This document shows, one piece after another, positions 51,948-60,922 of a stretch of DNA of 64,000 bases. The notes beneath the pieces are model-generated. The model saw only the letters and a list, made by a program, of their open reading frames with translations. It was not told where the DNA came from and ran no database searches. The stretch covers positions 1 through 64,000 of the forward strand of contig CAJUEL010000022.1 in the NCBI GenBank assembly GCA_910585455.1, given 5' to 3'. Every line of letters starts with the position of its first letter. Position 1 is the first letter of the stretch. A program made the position numbers and the translations under genes. Origin of the DNA: an uncultured Eisenbergiella sp. (GTDB lineage Bacteria > Bacillota > Clostridia > Lachnospirales > Lachnospiraceae).

Positions 51948-52613
51948 TCAACTCACAATCCTTCCGTCCTGCAGCCGCACCACCCGGTCCGCCAGCTGTG
52001 CCAGCTCCATATTGTGGGTGATCATCACCAGCGTCCGGTGGAACAGCTCTGTTGTCATTTTTAAAAGCCCCGCCACATTCTGTCCGTTTTGAGAATCCAG
52101 ATTGCCGGTGGGCTCGTCCGCCAGAAGAATGGCGGGCTTTACCGCCAGCGCCCTTGCAATCGCCACCCTCTGCTGACCGCCGCCGGAAAGCATTTCCGGA
52201 AAAGCGTCCAGCTTATCCTTTAATCCCAGCAGCTGCGTGATTTCCTCCAGATATCCCTGATCCGGCGCAGACCCATCCAGCTCAAGGGGAAACAGAATAT
52301 TTTCCTCCACAGTCAGGGTAGGGATCAGGTTATAATTCTGAAAGATAAATCCAACCTTTTTCCGGCGGAACACGGCGAGCTGTTCCTCCTTTAAGCCGGA
52401 CAGCTTCACGCCATCTACCATAATTTCCCCGTCATCCGGTACATCCAGCCCGCCCATCATATTTAAAAGAGTGGTTTTGCCACTGCCGGACGCGCCGACG
52501 ATCGCCGTAAACGTGCCCTGTTCGATGGTCAGATCGATGCCGTCCAGCGCTTTCACAACATTCTCTTTCCTGCCATAATATTTTTTTACATGATGTAATG
52601 TAATGATATCCAT
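51948..52613 (-). CDS. ABC exporter ATP-binding subunit, copy 2
   Basis: The 221-residue ATPase has Walker A GASGSGKTT, Walker B ILLADEPTGNLD and switch His in LVMITHNMELA. The signature reads LSGGGQQRVAIARAL, with Gly where LSGGQ normally has Gln; the residue after it keeps QQRV. That change is unusual and could alter ATP hydrolysis. It sits between its permease and the histidine kinase. Confidence 0.92.
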   Translation of the reverse strand: MDIITLHHVKKYYGRKENVVKALDGIDLTIEQGTFTAIVGASGSGKTTLLNMMGGLDVPDDGEIMVDGVKLSGLKEEQLAVFRRKKVGFIFQNYNLIPTLTVEENILFPLELDGSAPDQGYLEEITQLLGLKDKLDAFPEMLSGGGQQRVAIARALAVKPAILLADEPTGNLDSQNGQNVAGLLKMTTELFHRTLVMITHNMELAQLADRVVRLQDGRIVS

Positions 52614-52645
52614 ATCCTGTTCCTTTTTTGAACGCCCGCTTTCCT

Positions 52646-53668
52646 TCAGGTCAGCAAATATACGGAGAAGGTCGTCCCTTTCCCAATCGCCGATTTCACG
52701 CTGATGTATCCTCTCTGCTTCGTGATGATCTCCTGCGCCAGATAAAGCCCCAGCCCGACGCCCTCCTGGGACGCCGCCTCTTCTCCCCGCCAGAACCTTT
52801 TAAACACCTCATGACAATGCTCCTCCAAAATGCCGATGCCGGTGTCCGCAATATCCACCCGGGTATAAAACTGCCAGGGACGCACGCTGATCAAAACGCT
52901 GCCCCCCTTCGGCGTATATTTTACGGCATTATCCAGAAGATTCCCGAGCGCCTCTGCGGTCCATTTCGGATCATGCCTTGCCGTGAGCGCGCTGTCGCAT
53001 TCCACCGACAGCCGGATATCCTTTGCCTCCGCCTTTGCCCATATGACGTTGACAGCCTCTGCGATCGTGCCCTGCAGCTCCGTTCTCTCCACATGCAGCG
53101 CAAAGGTGCCCGTCTCCAGCCGTGACATCTTGATCAAAGACTGCATCAGAAAATCCAGCTTGTCTATCTGTCCTGCGGTCATCTCCAGAAATTCTGCCCG
53201 CTTTTCTTCACACAGCTCCTGAGACTGCAGGATGCCCAAAAACATTTGCAGATTGGCGACAGGCGTTTTCACCTGATGGGAAATATCGGACACCAGCTCC
53301 TGTATGACCTGCTTGTCCTGCCTGCTTTGTCTGCGCTCCTCGCTCATCAGATCATAAAACTGCAGAAGCTTTCCATACACCTTTGCGGCAAGAGTATCCT
53401 CATAATAAGAATATTGCTCCGGCTTACGCCCCGCGATCAGGTCATCCAGGGTCCCGCACAGCTCATCTGTGAACCTGCAGATTTGTCTCCTCTGCCACAG
53501 ATTCCCCAGCAGTCCCAAAAGACAGAGCCCGGCACACAACAAAAGCAGCAGATACCGTATCCTGCTCCCCGGCGCCCAGATCCACACTGTATAAAGAAGA
53601 CCGCCCAACAGGACGGTCCCCACAAGAATCATGCCAAAACGGATGACCCGGTCTCTTTTCTCTCTCAT
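52646..53668 (-). CDS. Sensor histidine kinase (BceS-like)
   Basis: The 340-residue kinase has two short N-terminal helices (~residues 12-30 and 38-56) with almost no outer loop, then a phosphoacceptor domain (His131 in VSDISHQVKTPVANL) and an HATPase_c domain (N box ALGNLLDNAVKYTPKGG; G2 box GVGLGLYLAQEI). Such intramembrane-sensing kinases often work with FtsX-type exporters. The ATG at 53668 overlaps the regulator stop (ATGA) with GGGAG eight bases ahead. Confidence 0.92.
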   Translation of the reverse strand: MREKRDRVIRFGMILVGTVLLGGLLYTVWIWAPGSRIRYLLLLLCAGLCLLGLLGNLWQRRQICRFTDELCGTLDDLIAGRKPEQYSYYEDTLAAKVYGKLLQFYDLMSEERRQSRQDKQVIQELVSDISHQVKTPVANLQMFLGILQSQELCEEKRAEFLEMTAGQIDKLDFLMQSLIKMSRLETGTFALHVERTELQGTIAEAVNVIWAKAEAKDIRLSVECDSALTARHDPKWTAEALGNLLDNAVKYTPKGGSVLISVRPWQFYTRVDIADTGIGILEEHCHEVFKRFWRGEEAASQEGVGLGLYLAQEIITKQRGYISVKSAIGKGTTFSVYLLT

Positions 53669-54357
53669 TTCCCGTTCTCCCATATATATCCAAGCCCGCG
53701 CACCGTCTTAATATAAATATGGTTTTCATCCTCAATTTTTGCCCGCAGCCGGTTCATGGTCACCGTCAGCGTGTGGTCATCGATGAAATTCCCGTCACAA
53801 TCCCAAAGCTTCTCCAGCAGCAGCTTCCTTGTGACGACATTGCCCGCATTGGCGACAAGCACCCGGAGCAGCTTATATTCGTTTGGCGTAACGGCAAGCT
53901 TCTCTCCTCCCCGCACTGCCGTCAGAGCGCCGAAATCGATCTGTAAAAAAGCATCCTGGTAGCAATCCGCATTTCCCTGCTTTTCTGCCGTCATGCTCCC
54001 ATGCCGGAGCGCCACCTCCACCCGCCGAAGCAGGATCGGCATGCGGAAGGGCTTTGTAATATAATCCTCCGCCCCCAGATCATAGCCGTTTAACACATCC
54101 GCCTCCAGATCATTTGCCGTCAGAAAAATGACAGGAATGTCAGCATTTCTTTCCTTGATCCTTTTACAAAGCGCAAAACCGTTTCCATCCGGCAGATTGA
54201 TATCCAGAATCGCGAGAGAAAACCGCTCCTGTTCCAGAAGATATTCCGCTTTTTTACAGTTATAAGCCGCCTGCGTGGCGTATCCTTCCGAGTCCAGCGC
54301 AAAACACAGCCCTGTGCTGAGCATCAGATCATCTTCCACCACTAAAATCCGTTCCAT
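53665..54357 (-). CDS. OmpR-family response regulator
   Basis: The 230-residue regulator has a receiver domain (phosphoacceptor Asp52 in LAILDINLPDGNG) and a C-terminal winged helix (LAVTPNEYKLLRVLVANAGN; DDHTLTVTMNRLRAKIED; TVRGLGYIWENGK). It pairs with the kinase downstream. Candidate targets are the exporters at 51948 and, across the AlbA_2 gene, at 47189. Confidence 0.93.
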   Translation of the reverse strand: MERILVVEDDLMLSTGLCFALDSEGYATQAAYNCKKAEYLLEQERFSLAILDINLPDGNGFALCKRIKERNADIPVIFLTANDLEADVLNGYDLGAEDYITKPFRMPILLRRVEVALRHGSMTAEKQGNADCYQDAFLQIDFGALTAVRGGEKLAVTPNEYKLLRVLVANAGNVVTRKLLLEKLWDCDGNFIDDHTLTVTMNRLRAKIEDENHIYIKTVRGLGYIWENGK

Positions 54358-54375
54358 CTACATTTCTCCGCCTTA

Positions 54376-54900
54376 TTAAAGGTAGGACACCTGCGCCGCC
54401 TCATCGCAGGTATGGGGCTCCTTTTCCACAGCCTTATGCCCGACCGCAATCGCGATTTCATACGCATAGCCTTCCGGGAAATGCAGCGCCTTTTCAAAAT
54501 ATGCCTGCTTCTCTCCATGCAGAGCGTCATAAATGCAGCCCAGAATGACGCTGCCAAGCCCCAGCGCTTCGGCCGCAAGGGCAATATTTTCCACCGCGAT
54601 TCCCGCATCCACCGGTCCCCACCGGAATGCGCTCTCTGCGCTGAGAATGATGACAATGGGAGCGTCATAGTAAAAATTCTTTTCCGGATGAATGCCGCGC
54701 AAACGGTTTTTTTCATCCTCCAGCTCTTTCAGCAGCGGATTGTCTCCCTTCAAAACGGAAAAATGAATTTCCTGCCGGTTGGTTGCGGTCGGCGCCTGCA
54801 GTCCGGCCCCGATTAACGCTTTGAGCTCCTCACCGGTCAGCGGCTGCGCCGTGTAGCCTCTGATCGAGCTTCTTTTCTGGATTGCTTCTGATACTGTCAT
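54376..54900 (-). CDS. Nitroreductase-family flavoprotein
   Basis: The 174-residue protein is a short FMN nitroreductase: AIQKRSSIRGYTAQPL at the start, APTATNRQEIHFSVL and a C-terminal GLGSVILGCI and PEGYAYEIAIAVGHK. It may reduce quinones or nitro compounds with NAD(P)H. The start at 54900 overlaps the MATE gene stop (ATGA) with GGAG ten bases ahead. It precedes the response regulator by 18 bases, so all may share a transcript. Confidence 0.9.
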   Translation of the reverse strand: MTVSEAIQKRSSIRGYTAQPLTGEELKALIGAGLQAPTATNRQEIHFSVLKGDNPLLKELEDEKNRLRGIHPEKNFYYDAPIVIILSAESAFRWGPVDAGIAVENIALAAEALGLGSVILGCIYDALHGEKQAYFEKALHFPEGYAYEIAIAVGHKAVEKEPHTCDEAAQVSYL

Positions 54901-56273
54901 GATGTCTTTGCTCCTTTCTTTAAGCCCGCATAATATATTTGATAAGTAATCATCAACATGATAAATGCGCCGACCCACGCGGCAGCCTCCGCAATCGCGA
55001 TTCCCGTAAACGCGAGCCGCGGCACAAAAAGCACTGCGGCAGCGATGCGCATGACCACCTCCAGCGCGCCGGACAGCATCGGCACAAAGGTTCTGCCCAT
55101 TCCCTGACAGGCATTGCGGAAAACAAACAGCCAGCCCAGCGGGAAAATGGCAATCCCGGTCACAAACAAAAATTCCCTCGTATAGGATATCACCACCGGA
55201 TCGTTGAGCATAAAAGAAGCCAGCGTTTCCGGAATCAAAAGCTGTACCAGAGAAACCGGTATATTGACAAGAACCGAAAGGATCAAGCCGTCCCTGACGC
55301 CCCGTTTGATTCTGTCATGCCGCGCCGCCCCATAATTCTGACCGGTGAACGTAAGAATCGCCATCCCCACAGTGACTCCCGCCTGTTCAAACAGCCCGCA
55401 GAACTTCATGCATGCCGCATAAGCCGCCACATATCCCGTACCCATAGCATTGACAAAATATTGCAGCAGCATTCCCCCCAGGGCGGTCACCGAATTCATC
55501 ATTGCCACCGGCAGCCCCTTTGCGGCCAGATATCCCAGCGTCTTCCCGCGCAAACGCCAGGCATCCTGGTCCGGAATCAGCGCCGGAATCGAACGAATAT
55601 GGAAATAGCAGTACAGCGCGGATAATGCCTGCGAAAGCACCGTTGCCAGCGCCGCTCCGGCGACACCCATCCGCAGCGGAAACACAAAAATAATATCCAA
55701 TCCGATATTCACAACGGAAGAAAGCAGCATGGAAATCAGAGGTGCCCTGCTGTTTCCCACCGCCCGCAGCAGCGACATGGTAAAATTATTGAAAATGGAA
55801 ACGGTACAGCCGATCAGAATAATCCGGAAATAATCCAGCGTATTTTTCATCATATCCGCCGGCGTCTGCAAAAAGGTGAACAGCCAGCGCATGCAGGCAA
55901 GGCTTACGATTGTGACCACACCCCCTGTCGCCAGGCAGACCAGCACGGACATGGCAATTTCCTGCCGCATTTTCCCGATATCCCCTGAGCCGAAGGACTG
56001 GGAAATACAGATTCCAAGCCCGCCCGTCAGCCCGATGGCAAAGCCCAGAATCAGAAAATGGACGGAACCGGTATTGCCCACCGCCGCCAGCGCCTCGTCC
56101 CCGATTCCTTTCCCAACGATTACGGAATCCACGAAGCTGTAAAACTGCTGAAAAAAATTTCCAATCAGAATCGGAATAAAAAAACGCACGATGAGCTTCA
56201 TGCAGTTTCCGTCCGTCATATCCTGAACGGTCGCCTGCTTTTTCTCATGCCGGTGCAAAAACGCAGGATTCAT
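54897..56273 (-). CDS. MATE-family efflux pump
   Basis: The 458-residue membrane protein has about twelve helices in two similar halves (RFFIPILIGNFFQQFYSFVDSVIVG near the start; LPVAMMNSVTALGGMLLQYF in the second half), typical of MATE drug/Na+ antiporters. The start at 56273 overlaps the zinc-ribbon gene stop by four bases, so the two are cotranslated. Its substrate is not readable. Confidence 0.92.
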   Translation of the reverse strand: MNPAFLHRHEKKQATVQDMTDGNCMKLIVRFFIPILIGNFFQQFYSFVDSVIVGKGIGDEALAAVGNTGSVHFLILGFAIGLTGGLGICISQSFGSGDIGKMRQEIAMSVLVCLATGGVVTIVSLACMRWLFTFLQTPADMMKNTLDYFRIILIGCTVSIFNNFTMSLLRAVGNSRAPLISMLLSSVVNIGLDIIFVFPLRMGVAGAALATVLSQALSALYCYFHIRSIPALIPDQDAWRLRGKTLGYLAAKGLPVAMMNSVTALGGMLLQYFVNAMGTGYVAAYAACMKFCGLFEQAGVTVGMAILTFTGQNYGAARHDRIKRGVRDGLILSVLVNIPVSLVQLLIPETLASFMLNDPVVISYTREFLFVTGIAIFPLGWLFVFRNACQGMGRTFVPMLSGALEVVMRIAAAVLFVPRLAFTGIAIAEAAAWVGAFIMLMITYQIYYAGLKKGAKTS

Positions 56274-56764
56274 GAAACCCTCTTCCCGCATTTCTCACAA
56301 AAGAGCGAATCCGCCGCCAGTTCTGCCCCACAGTTGTGACAAAACTTTTTCTCCGCCTCAGCGACAGGCGCTTCCGGCTGCGGAATTGGGCTCCCGCAGG
56401 ATGCGCAGAAACGTCTGTCGTCCGGAATATCCGCGCCACAGTTCGGGCATTTCCCCGAAACCGCGTTTCCGCTTTCTACCGCGTTCCGGGCGCCCTTGAC
56501 CTCCGCGATCTGCTGTCTGTAATTCCGGATATTTTCCGCCGCCTCTCTGGCCTCGCCAATCATTCCGGAAAACTCCTCCGTAAAGTCCTCTGCATGCAGC
56601 TCCACATACAGCTTCCCGATCCGGCCGTATATCTGATTCAGTCTGTTTTCTTCCTTTGTCGCCATTGACTCCAGACGGACAACATCGGACATCTCTTTCG
56701 TCTTCTGCACGGTCTTTTGCCCCGCATCAGCCACTTTTTTTCCCAAATCTTCCAAAAATCCCAT
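56270..56764 (-). CDS. Coiled-coil protein with two zinc ribbons
   Basis: The 164-residue protein has an amphipathic N-terminus (MGFLEDLGKKVADAGQKTVQ), a long helical region (to ~105) and two zinc-ribbon motifs: CPNCGADIPDDRRFCASCG and CHNCGAELAADSLFCEKCG. Proteins of this kind are common in Firmicutes, but their role is unknown. It is first in the operon with the MATE pump. Confidence 0.85.
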   Translation of the reverse strand: MGFLEDLGKKVADAGQKTVQKTKEMSDVVRLESMATKEENRLNQIYGRIGKLYVELHAEDFTEEFSGMIGEAREAAENIRNYRQQIAEVKGARNAVESGNAVSGKCPNCGADIPDDRRFCASCGSPIPQPEAPVAEAEKKFCHNCGAELAADSLFCEKCGKRVS

Positions 56765-56925
56765 TTTACTCTTTCCCTCCGTTCATGTAAAAACTGTTAC
56801 GACTATTCATCCCCACACCTCTTATAACGCTTTTTCTTCACGCAAAATGCCACTTCCCAAACGATTTGCCCGCCTGGAAAATGGCTTTTCAGGTATCAAA
56901 ATAAAATAGCTGCTGTCTGTCAATA

Positions 56926-56955
56926 ATTATACCGTGTTTCATCAAAATAGTCCAA
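56926..56955 (-). promoter_or_regulatory. Promoter of the zinc-ribbon / MATE operon
   Basis: TTGGAC, 18 bases, TATAAT on the minus strand, leaving a ~155-base leader that could fold (CTGAAAAGCC and GGAAAATGGC blocks). No known riboswitch was recognised. Confidence 0.6.
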
Positions 56956-57011
56956 CATTTTCTCGCAAATTTTGACGATTCATGGCGCCGCCCCTATACG
57001 CAATTTGTTCC

Positions 57012-57944
57012 TTATGGCGCGACCGAAAATTCCAGATACAGCGGATATTCCTCCATTCCTTCCGGTTCCTTTCCTGCTGCCAGCTGATAGTACCTCACAA
57101 GCCTGTACTGGCCGGGCGTCAGCTCTCCGTATACTTTCTCCAGAGAAGAGGTCATTCCATGAGATTCTCCGGCCTCCAAAAGAATTCCTTCTTCCTTCCA
57201 GCATACCTCCGCCACCGGCTCAACAGTCTGCCAGGCATTCTCCTCCAGCTGTTCCAGCGCATATGCCTCTTTTAAAATGATCGCCCGCTCTCCGTCATTT
57301 GTGATGACGAATGCCACTGCCTGAGCGCCGCTTTCGACGATATAGCCGCCAACCCCGTTTTTATCCGCCTGCTGCCCGGCTTCTTCGCTCCTCTTTGCCT
57401 CTTCCAGGGACTTGTCGTCACGCAAAGCCTCCACATGTTCCTGTGCGCTTTCCTTTCCCACTTCCTGCTGTGCTTCCGCCTCCATGCGCTCATCCGACAA
57501 TTGTGTCGGCTCCTGCGCAGCGCCATCTCCGGTCTCTTCCTTTGCGGTCGTCTGCGCGCCCGCATTGCCCCCTGCAGCAGTCTTTGCGCTTTCCTTTCCC
57601 TCCGCCATGCCTCCGCTGTCCGCAGAGAGCATCGACGATTCATCGTTTTCTGCCGGCGCTGCGGCGCCCTCCGCGTCGGCTGTATCCATTGCGGCTTCCT
57701 CCATAATTTCCGCAGAACCGGAATTTTGGTACAATGTGCCGTTTCTCTGTACAAGGCTTGCGATGCCGGCACAGACCATGAGCATCGCGCAGGCGGCGAG
57801 CGCTCCCTGCAAACGGTACATCGTCACCTTTTTCTTCTTCCGCCGCTTCTTTGCTCCCGCAGGCGCTCCTGCCCTTGCCGCTTCCTCCACCAGCCTGTCG
57901 TCAATCTGTCCGATCGCATCCAAAAGCTTTTCATTTTTCTTCAC
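57012..57944 (-). CDS. Membrane anti-sigma-like protein
   Basis: The 310-residue protein has a short cytoplasmic N-terminus, a basic RRKKKKVT stretch, one membrane helix (~residues 46-66), a long Ala/Glu/Lys-rich extracellular linker (to ~205) and a C-terminal Ig-like domain (AVAFVITNDGERAIILKEAY; GELTPGQYRLVRYYQLAAG). It starts inside the sigma factor stop (ATGA), so it is probably its anti-sigma factor, with the Ig-like domain as outer sensor. Confidence 0.8.
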   Translation of the reverse strand: MKKNEKLLDAIGQIDDRLVEEAARAGAPAGAKKRRKKKKVTMYRLQGALAACAMLMVCAGIASLVQRNGTLYQNSGSAEIMEEAAMDTADAEGAAAPAENDESSMLSADSGGMAEGKESAKTAAGGNAGAQTTAKEETGDGAAQEPTQLSDERMEAEAQQEVGKESAQEHVEALRDDKSLEEAKRSEEAGQQADKNGVGGYIVESGAQAVAFVITNDGERAIILKEAYALEQLEENAWQTVEPVAEVCWKEEGILLEAGESHGMTSSLEKVYGELTPGQYRLVRYYQLAAGKEPEGMEEYPLYLEFSVAP

Positions 57945-58501
57945 AGTACTATCCCTTCCTTTTCCAGATGATCCTTCAACCGGTTCCTCGTCCGAAAGAG
58001 CTGGGATTTCACCTTGCTCTCGCTGATCCCAAAATGCCCTGCAATTTCCCGGATGGAATCCACAAAAAAATAACGGCGCACAAAAATATTGCGGCTCTCC
58101 TCATCGATTCCGTACAGAAATCTGTCGATCGCCTCCGCGGTTTCCTTCCCTTCGATTTCCTCCTCCACGCTTTTGGCGGAGGGAATGCAGTCCTCCAGCT
58201 CCAGTAGCAAAAGCTCCACCTCTCCGCTTCCGCGCTTTCTGGCATGGTTCATCCGGTATCGGCTGATGGAAAGATTCCTCGTTATTTTTCCCAGAAAAGC
58301 GGACAGAAAATCCGGACGCTTCGGCGGCATGGAGTCCCAGGCCTTCATCCAGGTATCATTCACGCACTCCTCAGAATCCTCCATGCTTTTCAAAATGTGC
58401 AGCGCAATGCTTTTGCAATAATTGCCATACTTTTTATCCGTTTCCATGATCGCATCCTCCTGGCGCGCCCAGTAGAGATCAATGATTCTTTCGTCTTCCA
58501 T
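57941..58501 (-). CDS. ECF-type RNA polymerase sigma factor
   Basis: The 186-residue protein has region 2 (LHILKSMEDSEECVNDTWMKAWDSMP; FLSAFLGKITRNLSISRYR) and region 4 (VRRYFFVDSIREIAGHFGIS; ESKVKSQLFRTRNRLKDHL). GGGAGG eight bases ahead supports the start. It should direct polymerase to a stress regulon, including perhaps its own promoter in 58502-58659, although I could not define one there. Confidence 0.93.
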   Translation of the reverse strand: MEDERIIDLYWARQEDAIMETDKKYGNYCKSIALHILKSMEDSEECVNDTWMKAWDSMPPKRPDFLSAFLGKITRNLSISRYRMNHARKRGSGEVELLLLELEDCIPSAKSVEEEIEGKETAEAIDRFLYGIDEESRNIFVRRYFFVDSIREIAGHFGISESKVKSQLFRTRNRLKDHLEKEGIVL

Positions 58502-58659
58502 CCGGATATCCTCCCTTTGCCTGTCATGACGTATTTTATTTTCCTGCGTTGCACCATAACGGCATATTTTTTCCAGCCTTCCATATACTGTATTAACGCA
58601 GGCAGCACGGCGGACACATACAGCCGTATTTTGCTGCCGTTCTTTTATAAGGAGCTTTC

Positions 58660-59172
58660 ATGATTTCTGTTTCTTCTTTTGCGGATCCATCCCCCTATCC
58701 GCCGCTGTGCGTCGAACGCCCCAATTCCGGTTATGCCGCCGAAATGCTTTCCAACATCGGCGCTTGCAGCTCTGAAATGTCCACCATCAGCCTTTATATT
58801 TACAACAACACGGTGCTGGCGGAGCAGAATCCGGAGTACGCGCAGATTTTTCAGAAAATGAGCATGGTGGAAATGCGCCATCTGCACACCTTCGCCCGGC
58901 TCGCACACATGCTGGGGGCGGATCCGCGCCTCTGGACCTGCAGCGGCAAACGCCCCTGCTACTGGTCTCCCGCATGCAACCGCTATCCCCTTAAGCTTTC
59001 CGCCCTCATCAAAAACGCCTGTCAGGGGGAGCAGGAAACCGTGCTGAAATACCGATGCCAGGCAGAACATATCCGGGATGCTTATGTGGTGGATTTGTTA
59101 AACCGTATTATACTGGATGAACAGCTTCATGTACAGATTTTTCAGGAAATGCTGAAAGATATTGGGCAGTAA
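58660..59172 (+). CDS. Ferritin-like di-iron protein
   Basis: The 170-residue helical protein has ferritin-like metal-ligand motifs (SSEMSTISLYIYNN; VEMRHLHTFARL; GEQETVLKYR; DEQLHVQIF), as in rubrerythrin-like and Mn-catalase-like families. It lacks the rubredoxin tail. It may detoxify peroxide. AGGAG five bases ahead supports the start. The upstream gap has a GCAG..ACGGC/GCCGT..CTGC hairpin. Confidence 0.85.
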   Translation: MISVSSFADPSPYPPLCVERPNSGYAAEMLSNIGACSSEMSTISLYIYNNTVLAEQNPEYAQIFQKMSMVEMRHLHTFARLAHMLGADPRLWTCSGKRPCYWSPACNRYPLKLSALIKNACQGEQETVLKYRCQAEHIRDAYVVDLLNRIILDEQLHVQIFQEMLKDIGQ

Positions 59173-59251
59173 AATAAAAAAGTGTGCGCCCTGCGCACGC
59201 GCCGCGTCGAACGCGGTTGCCGGGAGGGGAGAGGCGTGACAGCCCCTCTTC

Positions 59252-60412
59252 TCACCCCGGTATCGGTCCAATCCCCAGCCCATACGAGGACACCAGAAAA
59301 ATAAACCACGCCGTACATAGGATGATTCCCAGAATTGCCACGCCGAAAATGATACGGCATCCCTTTTTCCCAAGCGCGCGCATCACGCCCAAAAGCAGCA
59401 GTGCGACCGAGGCGATCATCACCGCCACGAACAGCCACACGAATAAAAAGCCGTAAATGCCCGCCTGATCAATCGCCAGCACCGCAAAGGTAATGAGCAT
59501 GGCGATTGCGACCACACGCCATAAAAGCCTCCATTCACTGTAGCGTTCCTGCCGCCGGATTCCCCTTGCTTCTTTTTTCTCCTGCAGCGCTTTCTGACGT
59601 TCCTCTTGTGCGAAGCGTTTTTGGGTTTCCTTTTCCCTGCGCCCGTCCTGCTTTTTTTGTTCCCGCTGTTCTTTCGCATCACGTATTTGGGCTTTCCAAT
59701 TCTCCAGCGGATTTCGGCGATGTTTTCCGTCTTCGACATCGGCTGCTTCCTGCGCGCTATCCTCCGCCTGCAGCTTCTGCCGCGCGAGGGACGCCGCATC
59801 CCGGTTGATCCGCCAATCCTCTCCGCTTTCAGAGGCTTTTGCTTCCTTCTCCGCGATTTTTTCTTTCGTTCTCTTTACCGCCTGCTCCTGCAGGGCTTCC
59901 AGAAACGGAAAGCCAATTACATTCTGAGCGGCATAGGTCTGCTGCAGCTCATACTCCAGCGGCAGCCAGGTTTCAATATCGCTTTCGTTGTGCTGAATCA
60001 CAGCCTCCAGCTTATCCAGCGCTTTATATACCTTCGCTTCCTTCGTCTCCTGGGCTTCCATTTCGCCAAACAGCGCTGTAAGCTCCTGATACAGCGGATT
60101 GGGCAGACCGGACAGCAGCCGGTCAATCGCCTGTCTTTCCACTTCCTCATGGGATTCATTTTTTTCAAAGGTTGGAATATCCCCGGTTATGGCTTCCCCG
60201 ATATCGTGCACCAGGCACATCCGGATCACTCTGTCAATGTCGATTTCTCCCAGCTCGTCCTTCATCAGGTATGCCATGAACGCCGCGCGCCAGCTGTGCC
60301 CCGCAACATTTTCCTGCACGCCGTCGGATGTCACGCAATGACGGGGGACTGATTTCAGCTTTTCTACCTGATCCAGAAAGGCGATGAATTGCGTCGCTTC
60401 AAATTTTTCCAT
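59252..60412 (-). CDS. HD-domain hydrolase fused to a coiled coil and membrane anchor
   Basis: The 386-residue protein starts with an HD-type phosphohydrolase (~residues 1-185; AGHSWRAAFMAYLM with His39, LVHDIGEAITGD with His69 and Asp70), like YfbR-type nucleotidases. A highly charged helix (~195-310, Lys/Glu/Gln/Arg-rich) and three membrane helices (~315-380) follow. AGGAG seven bases ahead fixes the ATG at 60412. Soluble HD enzymes of this kind are usually ~190 residues, so the membrane extension is unusual. Confidence 0.88.
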   Translation of the reverse strand: MEKFEATQFIAFLDQVEKLKSVPRHCVTSDGVQENVAGHSWRAAFMAYLMKDELGEIDIDRVIRMCLVHDIGEAITGDIPTFEKNESHEEVERQAIDRLLSGLPNPLYQELTALFGEMEAQETKEAKVYKALDKLEAVIQHNESDIETWLPLEYELQQTYAAQNVIGFPFLEALQEQAVKRTKEKIAEKEAKASESGEDWRINRDAASLARQKLQAEDSAQEAADVEDGKHRRNPLENWKAQIRDAKEQREQKKQDGRREKETQKRFAQEERQKALQEKKEARGIRRQERYSEWRLLWRVVAIAMLITFAVLAIDQAGIYGFLFVWLFVAVMIASVALLLLGVMRALGKKGCRIIFGVAILGIILCTAWFIFLVSSYGLGIGPIPG

Positions 60413-60501
60413 ATGTTTTCTCCTAATCATATGAACCTGCGGTTCATGATCGTCATTCGCCGCTCGTTGAATATGCAAGCATGTTCTCCTCACTAACGCT
60501 C

Positions 60502-60507
60502 ATTATA
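60502..60507 (-). promoter_or_regulatory. -10 element before the HD-domain gene
   Basis: TATAAT on the minus strand ~90 bases ahead of the start. The best -35 at 17 bases is TGGAAT, a weak match. Confidence 0.45.
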
Positions 60508-60570
60508 TCACAGCAACAACAATCATTCCATAAAATTCAACATCCCTCTCCGGATATCGCAACCTGACAG

Positions 60571-60908
60571 TTACTTTTCATGGGGCGGGGAGCATGACCG
60601 GAAGGAGCAGGCGGCACGGCGGGCTTTTGCAGGACGGGTATGGAAAACACAGACTGTTTCCGGCCGCATTATCCGAAACGGGAAATTTCGCAAAATGCCC
60701 GGCCATTCCAAAACGGGACAGGGCGCAAAAAAACTCACTGCGTTCAGACAGCTTTGCGCCCTGTCCCAGGAATATCCGGTCATTTTGGGAATTTCTCCGC
60801 TTCGGATACAGAGACCGGAAACAGTCTGTGTCCTCCATACCCGTCCTGCAAAAGCCCGCCGTGCCGTCTGCTCCTTCCGGTCATGCTCCTCGCCCCATGA
60901 AAAGTAAT
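60571..60908. repeat. 338-bp near-perfect inverted repeat
   Basis: The left arm runs from TTACTTTTCATGGGGCG and the right arm ends CGCCCCATGAAAAGTAA. The outer ~85 bases of the arms are nearly identical when one is reversed; inner parts (60640-60730 versus 60752-60840) diverge by some 20-30%. The centre is a ~22-base loop flanked by GGCGCAAA/TTTGCGCC. Frames through it repeat short peptides on both strands, an artefact of symmetry. A related single arm lies at 1-102. It sits between converging and codirectional genes, not inside any. Confidence 0.75.
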
Positions 60909-60922
60909 ACCTGACACAGGTA

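Noticed and set aside
60571..60914. Several 70-106 codon frames on both strands
   Set aside because: They repeat the same peptides on opposite strands because the DNA is palindromic; no ribosome sites.
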